In this document: one piece after another, positions 43,919 to 53,076 of the stretch
Layout: every line of letters begins with the position of its first letter
Position numbering within the stretch: position 1 is the first letter of the stretch
Program-made: the position numbers and the translations under genes
Notes under the pieces: generated by a model
What the model was told of the DNA's origin: nothing
Seen by the model: the letters and a program-made list of their open reading frames with translations, nothing else
Databases searched by the model: none
Source of the DNA: Frankia casuarinae
GTDB lineage: Bacteria > Actinomycetota > Actinomycetes > Frankiales > Frankiaceae
Direction of reading: 5' to 3'
Assembly (NCBI RefSeq): GCF_000013345.1
Contig: NC_007777.1
Coordinates: forward strand, 434,001-498,000
Length of the DNA: 64,000 bases

Positions 43919-45396
43919 TGGCCGAGGGTAAGGGCAGCAGACGCGGCAACGGCGAAGGCTCGATCTACCGGTACCGCAACGGTTGGGCCGGTCAGATCAG
44001 TATGCCGGACGGCACCCGGCCGACGTTCTACGGCAAGACGAAGGACGACGTCCGAGGGAAGATCATTGCCGCGCTCCGGGCGGTGCAGGACGGGGTGCCG
44101 CTGGTCACGACACGGATGACGGTGGCCGAATATCTCGATCAGTGGGTGACCATCGTTCTGCCTTCCCGCGTGGTCGCCGGAACGCTCGCCGAGTCAACGG
44201 CCGAGTCGTATGCCGATCAGGTCCGGCTGCATATCACGCCGATCCTCGGCCGTCACGAGCTGCGCAAGCTGTCCACCGCGCACGTCCGCCACTGGATGAC
44301 GCGCAAGCTCACGGAACCGTCGTCCGCGGGTCTGGCGCAGTGCGCGGCCTGGGAGGCTGAGGCGGCCCGCAAGGCGGCAGAACGCGCGAAAGAGAAGAAG
44401 ACTCGCCCGGCTCGACGCGCGACAGCACAGAAGAAGGCTCCGGCACCGAGCGAACGCAAGCCCGTCAAGCCGCTGTCGGCCCGGTCGGTGCGCTACCTGC
44501 TGGTGATCCTCACCGCGGCGTTGAATGACGCGGTCCGGGAGGAACTGCTGACCCGGAACGTCGCCGCTCTCGTCCAGCCGCCGAGGAAGGCCGATGCGCC
44601 GATACGGGCGCTCACCGAGGAAGAAGCCCGTCGGGTTGTCGCGGTCGCGCTCGTGGACCGGATGTCCGCGCTGTGGCTGGTGCTGCTGGCGCTCGGGCTG
44701 CGCAAGGGGGAAGCGCTCGCGCTGCGCTGGGATGCGCTCGACCTTGATGCGGGCACGGTCGCCGTGGTGCGCAAGCAGCGGCGTCGCAAGGCGGGAATTG
44801 ATCCGGAGACCGGCCGGCAGCGCTGGGAACTCGTCGAAGAGGAAGCCCTGAAGACGAAGGGTTCAAAGGCGGTTCTCGCACTGCCCGACATGGTCGTCAC
44901 GATGCTCCGTGAGCACCGGTGGCGGCAGGACGACGCGAAAGCCGACCTCAGCGCCAAAGCGGACCAGGCGGAAAAGGACCTGGCGGCGCTGGCCGCGCAG
45001 AACCTCCCCGAGGGGGTGTCCGGGACTCCGGCGGACCTGAAGGTCATCCGGTGGGAAGACCCCGGACTGGTGTTCACTACCGCACTCGGGCGGAAGGTCG
45101 ACCCGCGCAACGTCAACCGGTGGTGGGACGCGGTGTGTGAGCGGGCTGAGGTGCGGCACACCCGCGTGCACGATCTCCGCCACACGGCGGCGACGATGCT
45201 GTTCCGGGCCGGCGTCGACCTGAACGAGATTCGCGCGCTTCTGCGTCACACCCGCCTTGGCACCACCGCGGACATCTACGTTGACGTTCTGGCGGACGTC
45301 CGGCGGGGGACGGCCCGCAGCATGGACGACATCCTCACCCGGCTCCGGAACCCGACCACCGCTACGGAGAGTGAGGCAGACGAGGGTGCCGCCTGA
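43918..45396 (+). CDS. int: Tyrosine integrase of the element
   Basis: 492 residues. N-terminal arm-binding region (GEGSIYRYRNGWAGQI), core-binding domain (MTVAEYLDQWV, VRLHITPILGRHELRKL) with a Lys/Ala-rich insertion at about 140-180, and a catalytic domain with Arg262 (LRKGEAL), His418 and Arg421 (HDLRH), His444 and the nucleophile Tyr454. All catalytic residues are present, so it should be functional. It lies 120 bp from the tRNA-Arg att site, with two 10-bp repeats and a terminator between. It catalyses integration and, with Xis, excision. Confidence 0.94.
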   Translation: MAEGKGSRRGNGEGSIYRYRNGWAGQISMPDGTRPTFYGKTKDDVRGKIIAALRAVQDGVPLVTTRMTVAEYLDQWVTIVLPSRVVAGTLAESTAESYADQVRLHITPILGRHELRKLSTAHVRHWMTRKLTEPSSAGLAQCAAWEAEAARKAAERAKEKKTRPARRATAQKKAPAPSERKPVKPLSARSVRYLLVILTAALNDAVREELLTRNVAALVQPPRKADAPIRALTEEEARRVVAVALVDRMSALWLVLLALGLRKGEALALRWDALDLDAGTVAVVRKQRRRKAGIDPETGRQRWELVEEEALKTKGSKAVLALPDMVVTMLREHRWRQDDAKADLSAKADQAEKDLAALAAQNLPEGVSGTPADLKVIRWEDPGLVFTTALGRKVDPRNVNRWWDAVCERAEVRHTRVHDLRHTAATMLFRAGVDLNEIRALLRHTRLGTTADIYVDVLADVRRGTARSMDDILTRLRNPTTATESEADEGAA

Positions 45397-45419
45397 GTCG
45401 TCCCGCAGTACCGTTCGCC

Positions 45420-45441
45420 AACTGCAGTATGAACTGCAGTA
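45420..45441. repeat. AACTGCAGTA direct repeat, likely Int arm site
   Basis: AACTGCAGTA occurs at 45420 and 45432, 12 bp apart; the inner ACTGCAGT is palindromic. Position between int and the att core suits integrase arm-type binding sites. Confidence 0.5.
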
Positions 45442-45460
45442 CACGAGGTCTTGAAAGCGG

Positions 45461-45497
45461 CAGAGCCCCGCACCTTGGATGGGGGTGCGGGGCTCTG
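45461..45497. terminator. Bidirectional terminator between int and tRNA-Arg
   Basis: CAGAGCCCCGCACC and GGTGCGGGGCTCTG form a perfect 14-bp stem with a 9-base loop. It can end transcripts from int and from the tRNA on the other strand. Confidence 0.85.
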
Positions 45498-45515
45498 GCC
45501 TGTCTCAACCGTGCG

Positions 45516-45588
45516 TGCGCTCGGAGGGACTCGAACCCCCAACCTTCTGATCCGTAGTCAGATGCTCTGTCCGTTGAGCTACGAGCGC
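45516..45588 (-). tRNA. tRNA-Arg (ACG)
   Basis: 73-nt cloverleaf on the minus strand: acceptor GCGCTCG/CGAGCGC, D arm with GCTC...GAGC, anticodon stem TCTGA/TCAGA around loop CTACGGA (anticodon ACG), T arm GGGGG-TTCGAGT-CCCTC and discriminator A. CCA is not encoded. ACG (read as ICG after deamination) is the main arginine tRNA for CGU/CGC/CGA. The gene remains intact although an element is integrated in its 3' part. Confidence 0.95.
45524..45558. repeat. Right attachment site within tRNA-Arg
   Basis: 35-bp core identical to 25293-25327, from the T-stem 3' strand to the anticodon loop. The tRNA 3' end faces the element, and the integrase is the nearest gene, the classic arrangement of actinomycete ICEs such as pSAM2. 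Confidence 0.9.
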
Positions 45589-46047
45589 GATCTGCCACCG
45601 TGGTGGCCGGCGGTGCCAGCTTACAGCACCCGACGGGTGGCACCGATCCCCCGAGGGGGATGTAGCTTTCCGTAGTTCATCATGTGCTTATTGTGTGGAC
45701 AGATGTGGGGTCATCGTCGAATCGGCAGCTGCGGCACCGGCAGGAGGAGTTGCCGGTGGGGCGCGCGGCGGACGGTCAACCGCTGACCGTCCGCCGCGGC
45801 GGGAGGCGGCGCAGTACGACCTCCCTGAGCCGGCGATCCTCCGCCTCGGCGGGCAGTTCGCGTGCCCGCACCGGGAGGTGCGTGTCCGAGAGCATGACCA
45901 GACGCACCCCGCCAGTATCCGACGCGACGGCCGCGGGAACGCCATCGTGCCCGATCGGGCGGGCACGTTCGCGCCCGCTGCCGAGAGGTCCTCATGGTCG
46001 AGCGGTCCTCATAGTGACATCGGGATGTCATCGGGTGTCGTCGATCA

Positions 46048-46136
46048 TAATTGGATTTATGTAACTTAATTAGATTTTATGTATCGTAATTAGATCTGTC
46101 GAAGCATAATTGGATGCCGCCAGAGCGTTGTTCGAT
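46048..46136. promoter_or_regulatory. Phased TAATTRGAT box array
   Basis: TAATTGGAT (46048), TAATTAGAT (46067), TAATTAGAT (46087) and TAATTGGAT (46107) lie 19, 20 and 20 bp apart, about two helical turns each; TTGTTCGAT at 46128 may be a decayed fifth. The array is in a strongly A+T-rich island about 110 bp before the start of the MFS transporter. It looks like cooperative sites for a regulator. The rest of 45589-46244 contains no supported gene. Confidence 0.75.
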
Positions 46137-46244
46137 CTTATCGGGTATCGTCGCATGGAGCAATGATGCGTAACGATCCGGGGCGCAGGGTAATTCTCCT
46201 CGCGGCGTGCGCATCATGAAGATCGACGGCTGGAGATCATCCTG

Positions 46245-47576
46245 ATGGATCCGGGCGGCGTGCGCCGCGCGACTCGGAGCCAGCCCTTCGATGCCCAAGT
46301 ACTGTTCCGTGCCCGGGCGGCGACGATGAGCTCGCTGTTCCTGCTGGCTCTGCTGCTTGCGAGCTGGGCGCCGCGTATACCGCAAATCAAGGAGGGGCTC
46401 GAACTCGGCGACGGGCAGCTCGGTCTGACCCTGCTCGGCGCCCCGATCGGGGCGGTTCTGACACTGTGGCTGATCGGTCTGGCGGTCACCCGCTACGGCA
46501 GCATCACCATGGTGCGAGCAGGTTTGCCCGCCTACTGCGCCACCGGTCTTCTGGTCCCGCTCGTCGAGGGACCCTGGTCTCTGTTCGCCCTGCTCGCCCT
46601 GTGGGGGGCGACCAGCAGCTGCCTCGACATCTCCCTGAACACCCAGGCCGTGGGGATTGAGCGCTGCTACCAGCGGCCGATCATGACCTCCGCCCATGCG
46701 GCGTGGACGGCGGGTGCCCTGTCCGGGGCCGGGATCGGTTCGGCGGCGGCCGCTCTGAGTGTCCCGATCGGCGTGCAGTTCGCGGTGCTCGGCGGGTTGG
46801 GTCTCGCTGCCGCCCTACCCGCCACGGCCTGGATGCTGCCCGACGGCGCTGCACCGGAAGTCGCGCCGGGGGACGGGCGAGATGGCTGGGACGGGGACAG
46901 CGACAGAGCGATGCCCCGGGGTCCCGTCGGCACCGGCAGCCGTGCCCGGCCGTTCGTCGCACTGTGCGTCATCGCCTTCGGTAGTTTCCTCTGCGAAGGT
47001 GTGGCAGCGGACTGGAGCGCCGTCTACCTCACCGATGTGGCCGGAGCGGCCGTCGGAATCGCGGGTATCGGCTTTGTGGCCTTCACCTCCTGCATGTTCG
47101 TCGTGCGCCTGTTCGGGGACCGCGCCATGGCACGGTTCGGCCCGACCCGAACGGTCCGCGGCCTCGCCGTGACCGCGATGGTGGGATTCGCGCTCATGCT
47201 TGCGCTCGGTTCCTCGGCGTTCGGCACGGTCGGGGGAATCGTCGGATTCGGAACGCTCGGCGTCGGCACCGCCTGCGTGCTGCCCGCGGTGTTCTCCGCG
47301 ACGGGGCGGCTTGGATCTTCGACGGGCAGCTCCATCGCCGTGGTCGGCACGGTCGGGTATGTCGGATGGTTGTGCGGGCCGGCTCTCATCGGTGGGCTCG
47401 CCGAGCTGGCGGGCCTGCAGTTCGCCATGGTCGTCGTGTTCGTCCTGCTCGTTGCGATCACGGTTTGCGCGTCGGCGCTGCGCGGTCCCGATTCTCCTGC
47501 TGCGGCTGCCGAGTTCACTGCGGACCCCGGTACCTCGGAGATCTCCGGGGTACCCAAGATCCCCGAGGTCGGCTAG
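46245..47576 (+). CDS. MFS transporter (YbjJ/FucP-like)
   Basis: 443 residues, about 12 membrane helices in two halves joined by a hydrophilic loop (residues about 205-230). LFLLALLLASWAPRIPQIKEGLELGDGQLG and FLCEGVAADWSAVYL-type stretches (landmarks WAPRIPQIK, CEGVAADWSAVY) are characteristic of the YbjJ-type subgroup, whose substrates are not established. ATG at 46245 follows GGAG. The 30-residue C-terminus is a Pro/Gly-rich tail. Single gene, probably controlled by the upstream box array. Confidence 0.87.
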   Translation: MDPGGVRRATRSQPFDAQVLFRARAATMSSLFLLALLLASWAPRIPQIKEGLELGDGQLGLTLLGAPIGAVLTLWLIGLAVTRYGSITMVRAGLPAYCATGLLVPLVEGPWSLFALLALWGATSSCLDISLNTQAVGIERCYQRPIMTSAHAAWTAGALSGAGIGSAAAALSVPIGVQFAVLGGLGLAAALPATAWMLPDGAAPEVAPGDGRDGWDGDSDRAMPRGPVGTGSRARPFVALCVIAFGSFLCEGVAADWSAVYLTDVAGAAVGIAGIGFVAFTSCMFVVRLFGDRAMARFGPTRTVRGLAVTAMVGFALMLALGSSAFGTVGGIVGFGTLGVGTACVLPAVFSATGRLGSSTGSSIAVVGTVGYVGWLCGPALIGGLAELAGLQFAMVVVFVLLVAITVCASALRGPDSPAAAAEFTADPGTSEISGVPKIPEVG

Positions 47577-47647
47577 CGTCACCGGCGACCAGCGACCAGC
47601 CATCAGGCCGGGTCCTCTGCCGGCTGCCCCGGAAGCGGAAACGGGCA

Positions 47648-50600
47648 CTACCGCCGGCCGCGACGGAATCCGGGCAGCAGGGTCTGCACCAGTGCGTCCG
47701 TCTCGGCCTCGGCCCGCCCGCCGCGACGCACCCCGCCGACACCGATAGTTCGGTACATCTCCGTTGCCACAGCCTGCAGAGTCCGGCGATCACCCCGTGC
47801 GGCGACCGTGCGCAGCAGGTCCCGCCAGAGCACTTCGGAGGTCGGCACGGCCCGTAGCCCGGTGCGGCAGGCCGCCATCGCCGTCATCGTGTCACCGAAG
47901 TCCAACGTCAGCTGGGCGAGGCGATGCGCCACGTCGACCACGCCCGCCCGGGTGCTTCGGGCGATTGGCCCGGTGGTCGCCCAGCGGTACCGCCCGGCAG
48001 GCAGATCCGTCCACAGGGGACCGCTGACCATCCGCAGGGCTGTCGTCAGATCCGCCTCGGCGTCGCTGCCCGGCAGACCGGCCCGGTGGGTGTAGGCCAC
48101 GAAGAGTTCCCAGTCGCAGCGCACATCCGGACTCAGCCACCACCGGCCATCCGGGCCGATCATGATCCGAGGCAAGCCGCTGGCATCGGTCCCCAGCCAC
48201 TGGCGCGCTTCGGTCAACGCGGCGTCGGCGATCTCCTCCGTGGTGTCGGATGGCCAGATCTCCTCGGCGAGGAGCCGACTGTCCACGCCTTCCCGGTGCA
48301 GCGCGAGGTAGACGATGACCTCGGTCAACAGGTCGATGCGCTCGGCGGGTGGTCGCCCGGGACCCTCGACGGTGGGCAGTCCGAGAATCCGGACCTGCGC
48401 CTCGGCGGGCGCGGTGGGATCGGCGGGCGGCGTGGTTTCGAGCGGCACACGCTGTGGCGCCGCCCCGGGCGTCCCCGTCGGGGGCCGTGAAACGCCGACA
48501 TCCGGGACGGTGGTATCTCCGTCGGCGTAGCGCGCCCGAGCAGTCTGAGGCGGTGCACGGTGCGCGTCCGCCGCCAGCCGTTCGTTCGGAGGCGGGATCG
48601 GCGGCCGGGGTGGGATCGCGGTCCGGTACCCGGTGGTTGGCGGCGGGGGGGCAGGGGGTCCAGGTGGTGCCTCCGTCCCGGGCTGGATCGATTCGGCCGG
48701 GACGCGGCCCTGCCGGTTCGCTCGCATCCGGGGCGTCTCGAAGTAGACCACGGGTGGTACCCGTGGGATATCCGTCGGGTGGATGAGCGGTCGCCCCGGA
48801 TGGGCCAGCAGACCGGCGGCTTCGGGGGCGTCGCCGGTGTCCGTGGTGGTCGGTAGGACGGGACCGGCCGATGCGGTCCTTCGCGGAGGGCTGGGAGGCT
48901 TGGGCGTGGGCGGCGGGGGTTCGGTGGGGAGCCGGCGGCCGTTCGAGGGCGGTCGCGTCGGATCGTCGTCCGATGGGGAAATGGTGGGTGGGAATCCGGT
49001 GCCGGGCAGGACCGCGGCGCGACCGTGCATGTCCTGCGGTTCCGCTCCGCGTGGCTCCGGTGTGGCAGAGCCGGGGTCGGGGAGTGGGCCTGCCGGAGTG
49101 GGGACGGTCGAGAGCGGCTGGGGGAAGGCAGGCCCGGTGAGGGCTGAGAGTTTCGGCGTCCAGGGCAGCGCCCCGGGCATGGAGCCGCGTTGTGAGGGTG
49201 GCCTTGTCGGCTCGTCGGGCCGGGTAGTTGCCGGCCCGGTCGCGGTGGGTCCGGCGACGATCGGTCCGGCGGGCGGCTGTGATACGGGGGGTGGTGGGGG
49301 GCCCTCGTCCGGCAGACTCTCGTCCGGCAGGCTGCCCGAGGCCCGGGCGGGAGATCCCGCCGCATCGGCCCGATGGAACAGCGCGGTGATCGAGGTGTAC
49401 TCGGTCATGCTCAGAGCCTGCGCCCGTACCTGGACGCCGAGAACGCCGAGGGACACGCGGCGGTCCGACTCGACCGTGAAGCGCCAGCGGGCGGCCGGGG
49501 TGTCGCCGACGGTGAGGACTCCCACGGCGTCGTCCCGCCCGTTCGCCATCCTGGTCAACCGGGCGACGTCGGCGGCTGCGGGAGGGGCCGCGAGAATGAG
49601 TAGATCGGGTGCCAGCGCCCGTGGATTGCCGGTGACCCGATCGCGGCCGCCCGCGGTGACGGTCGGCGGGTCTGCCGGTGCCGGATCGACGCCGGTGCGA
49701 CCGGCGTCGTCCTGTGGTCCGGCGAGTTCGTCGAGGACGGCGCTCAGGTCGTCCGCTGTCCAGACCCGAGCGGGTGCGATCGTCGTCAGGTCGGCTCCGG
49801 TGTCGGCCGGGAAACCCACCAGACAGACCCGCAGATCATCCGACCACACGTTGGTTCCCAGCTCGATCGCCACGGCGATCGCGACCTCCGTCGCGACGTC
49901 CAGGTCGCCGATCAGGCTGATGATGCCCGGAGCGCCTTCCAGGTCGACGAGAATGCGTGACCCGGCGTCGTCCCGGCCGAAGGTGACGAGGGCCGGGAAC
50001 GGAGCCGGCACGCCGGCCGTCATCTGGGCGATCATCTGGGCCGGCTGGTCACCGGGCAGACCGGGCATCCGCTCGATCCGCCAGGACCCGGGCGCCTCGC
50101 CAACGGTCCATGGGGGCGGTGGAGGCTCCTCCTCCGCGGGTGCCATGTGCAGGATCAGCAGGTCGTCGGTGAGGATCGCCGCGTACACCGGGGGAAGCAG
50201 ACGTCCCAGATCGGTCAGGCCGGCAGACAGAACGCGCAGTGAGCGGTCGACAAATCGGGCGGCATCCGTGTCGGCGGCCAGGAGCAGCGCGCGCTCTGTC
50301 TCGTCCTCCGGGGGGCTCGCCGGCCCCGCCCGGCGTGTGGACAACGCCACCATGACTCCGGCGGCGAGCAGGCTGGCGGCTGCTATCCCCAGCAGACCCT
50401 GGGAGGACGGTCCGAAGGAGTCGGACGTGAGCAGGCCGGGTGTAGTGGGGCCACCGGTGACCACCGCGGTGTTCCGCGCCGAGACGACCGCGGCCGTGTC
50501 ATCCAGGACTGCCAGCGCACGAGAGGCGCCGAGACGACCGTCGCTGTCCCCCGGCCCGGGGTCTTCGAAATCGGGATAGCTGGGTTCTGGATCATCGAGG

Positions 50601-51805
50601 CCCGGGTCGCCGGGGCCGTGGTTGTCGAGGTCAGTGAGGTCGTAGCCGCCGGGGGTGGGGGGCGCGGTACCCGTTTCGGCGGCAGGCCATCCCGGGACGG
50701 AGTCCGGTACATGCAGTGTCTGCAGGCCCTCGCCCTGCGCGTCGGCGGGCAGCAGCAGCACCCAGCCGGCATGGATGAGCGATGGCTTGGACAGCGTGCG
50801 GCCGTCCGGCTGGGCACGACCCTCGTTGAGGTCGAAGATCTCCCGATACCGTAGACCGTCACCGAGGAAGCGCTCCGCGATGCCCCAGAGGGTGTCGTGG
50901 TGGCGTCCCTCGGCAGGTCGCACCTCGTAGAGCTTCATCATGCGCCCGTTGGGCATGAGCCGGCCGTTCGGATCCGCGATCGGACTGATCAACTCGGCGT
51001 GGCGGACACGCGGTGTCATGCGGCCAGCCGGGCCAGCCGGGCTGCTCCCCGGTTCCGGCCGTGACGGCCAGGTCTGCTGGGTCGGTGCGCCGGCGCCGGG
51101 ATCCGTTGTCGTGGTCACCGGAGCCCGATCACCCCTCGTGAGCGCGGGCGCCCTGTCGTCCGGAGCCGGCCGCGGAGCGACCAGGGCCGCCGAGGTCGTC
51201 GATACCGGCATTGCCGTCCCCATCCGGCCGGGCGCAGGCGGAACGGCGGGGGCCCGGGCGTATGTCATCGGGGCGACCAGAACCGTCGTCCCGGAGAACA
51301 ACACGGATGTGGCGACGAGACGGCGGGCGAGGTTCTGGGGGGCGCCGCCCAGCGGTATCCGCGGGGCGAGGCCGGTACCGCGCAGCTCGGCTCGGCATTC
51401 CGCGATGAGACAGGCGGTGAAGTGCAGCCAGGCGGCCCAGAAGAGCAGGGCCAGGATGGCTCGGACGACCGCGCCGGTTCCGTCCCTGCTCTGGAGCGGT
51501 GGACCCAGTACCAGGATCAGTACGACCGGAACGCCGAGGACGACACCGGCGATCGCAGCGATGGCCCCGGCTGCGCGCAGCCGTTCCCGAGACCGCAGCT
51601 CCGCGGAGACCACCGGCACCGGCTGGCGGGCCGGCACACTCCCGGCCCTGTCATCGACCATCCGATAGGGAGGGTCGCCGGCACGCGGAAGCCGCCGTCG
51701 TGACCGCGGTGCCGCCGCCGGAGAGGCGGACGTCATCGATGCCGGCGGCGAGGACGGCCGCGCGGATCGAAGTGGTGTCGATGGTGGCGGGAGCGGCGTG
51801 GACAT
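47648..51805 (-). CDS. LysM-BTAD membrane protein
   Basis: 1385 residues. Three membrane helices at about 78-185; a LysM-like domain at about 288-350 (DTLWGIAERFLGDGLRYREIFDLN, landmarks TLWGIAERF and AGWVLLLPADAQG); a further helix near 470-490 (LLGIAAASLLAAGVMVAL); a middle domain with no name; a 250-residue Pro-rich linker; and a C-terminal AfsR/SARP-style part with winged helix (VRILGLPTVEG, IVYLALHREGVDSRLLAEEIWP) and bacterial transcriptional activator helices. It may couple cell-wall sensing to regulation, or act as a scaffold. It is downstream of the FtsK-type ATPase and WXG100 genes on the same strand, separated by 590 bp. Confidence 0.82.
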   Translation of the reverse strand: MSTPLPPPSTPLRSARPSSPPASMTSASPAAAPRSRRRLPRAGDPPYRMVDDRAGSVPARQPVPVVSAELRSRERLRAAGAIAAIAGVVLGVPVVLILVLGPPLQSRDGTGAVVRAILALLFWAAWLHFTACLIAECRAELRGTGLAPRIPLGGAPQNLARRLVATSVLFSGTTVLVAPMTYARAPAVPPAPGRMGTAMPVSTTSAALVAPRPAPDDRAPALTRGDRAPVTTTTDPGAGAPTQQTWPSRPEPGSSPAGPAGRMTPRVRHAELISPIADPNGRLMPNGRMMKLYEVRPAEGRHHDTLWGIAERFLGDGLRYREIFDLNEGRAQPDGRTLSKPSLIHAGWVLLLPADAQGEGLQTLHVPDSVPGWPAAETGTAPPTPGGYDLTDLDNHGPGDPGLDDPEPSYPDFEDPGPGDSDGRLGASRALAVLDDTAAVVSARNTAVVTGGPTTPGLLTSDSFGPSSQGLLGIAAASLLAAGVMVALSTRRAGPASPPEDETERALLLAADTDAARFVDRSLRVLSAGLTDLGRLLPPVYAAILTDDLLILHMAPAEEEPPPPPWTVGEAPGSWRIERMPGLPGDQPAQMIAQMTAGVPAPFPALVTFGRDDAGSRILVDLEGAPGIISLIGDLDVATEVAIAVAIELGTNVWSDDLRVCLVGFPADTGADLTTIAPARVWTADDLSAVLDELAGPQDDAGRTGVDPAPADPPTVTAGGRDRVTGNPRALAPDLLILAAPPAAADVARLTRMANGRDDAVGVLTVGDTPAARWRFTVESDRRVSLGVLGVQVRAQALSMTEYTSITALFHRADAAGSPARASGSLPDESLPDEGPPPPPVSQPPAGPIVAGPTATGPATTRPDEPTRPPSQRGSMPGALPWTPKLSALTGPAFPQPLSTVPTPAGPLPDPGSATPEPRGAEPQDMHGRAAVLPGTGFPPTISPSDDDPTRPPSNGRRLPTEPPPPTPKPPSPPRRTASAGPVLPTTTDTGDAPEAAGLLAHPGRPLIHPTDIPRVPPVVYFETPRMRANRQGRVPAESIQPGTEAPPGPPAPPPPTTGYRTAIPPRPPIPPPNERLAADAHRAPPQTARARYADGDTTVPDVGVSRPPTGTPGAAPQRVPLETTPPADPTAPAEAQVRILGLPTVEGPGRPPAERIDLLTEVIVYLALHREGVDSRLLAEEIWPSDTTEEIADAALTEARQWLGTDASGLPRIMIGPDGRWWLSPDVRCDWELFVAYTHRAGLPGSDAEADLTTALRMVSGPLWTDLPAGRYRWATTGPIARSTRAGVVDVAHRLAQLTLDFGDTMTAMAACRTGLRAVPTSEVLWRDLLRTVAARGDRRTLQAVATEMYRTIGVGGVRRGGRAEAETDALVQTLLPGFRRGRR

Positions 51806-52394
51806 GAACGTCCCCGATCAGGCGCAGGGTCGGGCGCATGGGCACTCCGGGCACGGCCTCGTGCCCGGTTGCGTGGCGCTCATGCTAGGTCGCTGGAAGC
51901 CGGTTTCCAGGGCGAAGCAGCAGTTCCCTGACCTTCTTGTGACCATTACCTGGATCCGGTCGATGGTATGTCTCCGCCGTGGATGCCGGCGCTCCAGGCT
52001 CTGGACTGGGGCGAGCTGACGGGACTTGCGGGAGCGGCGCCGAGCCGCCTGGATGCCCGCACGTCGATCTCGTGCAGTGGACACCCGGCCTCCTCGCGCT
52101 GCTGTGCCTGGACGGCGACAGAAGGACGAACCCGCTGTAATCGTACCAGCGTGGTTGCATAGAGGAAATTTTGAGATGAAAGATCTATGATACATTACTC
52201 AAGGTGGGCATCTGATGTCGTTCCGATGCTAAATGTCCAAATTTATTCTTACGTTGAGTTATCCCTAAAAGTGTCCAGTGTCGCGGCGTACCAGGGCAGG
52301 CGTATCTTCGATCGACCACCTTGTCCATTCCCGCATCCGCGGAACACCGGCGCTGGCCACACACCGAGGCCGGACCGACCCCGGAGTGGTCTGG
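51806..52394. other. Gene-free interval before the LysM-BTAD gene
   Basis: 589 bp with no supported gene. An A+T-rich island at about 52155-52280 is unlike its surroundings and probably carries the promoter of the LysM-BTAD gene (reading left) or ends the WXG100 transcript. Confidence 0.4.
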
Positions 52395-52682
52395 TCATCC
52401 GGCACTCTGGATCTCGTTCTGAATCTCGGCGAGCCGCGCACGTAGCTGATCCAGCTGGGTGTGCAGTTCGGTGAGGGTCCGGTCGTATCCCGGCCAGACG
52501 GTGGTCCGGAAATCGACCGCGCTACGGCCGTCCCAGCTCTCCGGGTCGATCAGTACCTTCGCCGCGGCGCGGAGCTCGTCGAAATGGGTGAGCAGCGGGC
52601 CGTTGATGATCGTGGTGAGATCGGCGATGGCGGTCACGGCTTGTGGCGTGCTGCGGACGGTGACATCGGACGGCTGGGTCAT
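52395..52682 (-). CDS. WXG100-family protein (B)
   Basis: 95 residues, two amphipathic helices around the turn ESWDGRSAVDFRTTVWP (W-D-G). ATG at 52682 has CGGAG upstream. WXG100 proteins are small helical hairpins exported by, and often part of, type VII secretion systems. The C-terminal Y-x-x-x-D/E export signal is not evident. It shares the W-x-G-x-x-A-x-x-F-R-x-x-V-W-P pattern with the neighbouring WXG100 gene, so the two are paralogs and may dimerise. Confidence 0.85.
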   Translation of the reverse strand: MTQPSDVTVRSTPQAVTAIADLTTIINGPLLTHFDELRAAAKVLIDPESWDGRSAVDFRTTVWPGYDRTLTELHTQLDQLRARLAEIQNEIQSAG

Positions 52683-52806
52683 GGTGTGCTCCGGTGACGG
52701 GGATCTGGACGGCCGTCTCGGCGGCAAAGCGCCTCGATGGCATGGAAGAGAGCGAACGGCGCAGTGGACAGTGGTCCCGGGAGGGCACGGTCCCGGGGGT
52801 GATCCG

Positions 52807-53076
52807 TCAGCTTCCGGCCGCGGCGGTTCGGCGGTTGATCTCGGTGATGCCGCGGGCGAGCTCGGCGAGGTTCGTCCGCAGGTCGGTCAGCGCGCTCTGC
52901 ACCTCCGGCCAGACCTGAGCACGAAAAACCTGTGCCTTCGGGCCCTCCCAGTTTCGCGGGTCCGCCAACGTATTGCCATGATTGATCAGATTTGTCGTGG
53001 TCGCCTGCAGATCGGGTAGCTGTCGGCTCATCCGCCCGGCCGCCTGTTGGGCCGCTGGTGTGGTCACGGTTCGCAC
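52807..53076 (-). CDS. WXG100-family protein (A)
   Basis: 89 residues. Turn motif NWEGPKAQVFRAQVWPEV, preceded by helix LPDLQATTTNLINHG and followed by helix VQSALTDLRTNLAELARGI. Its start overlaps the end of the FtsK-type ATPase gene by 13 bp, so it is co-transcribed and probably co-translated with it. Likely partner or substrate of that ATPase. Confidence 0.88.
   Translation of the reverse strand: MRTVTTPAAQQAAGRMSRQLPDLQATTTNLINHGNTLADPRNWEGPKAQVFRAQVWPEVQSALTDLRTNLAELARGITEINRRTAAAGS

Noticed and set aside
45684-46069. Small genes in the interval after tRNA-Arg
   Set aside because: Competing frames on both strands with no ribosome site, no motif and arginine-rich shadow composition.
48783-50579. 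598-residue plus-strand frame opposite the LysM-BTAD gene
   Set aside because: Low-complexity antisense frame; the minus-strand gene has recognisable domains throughout.
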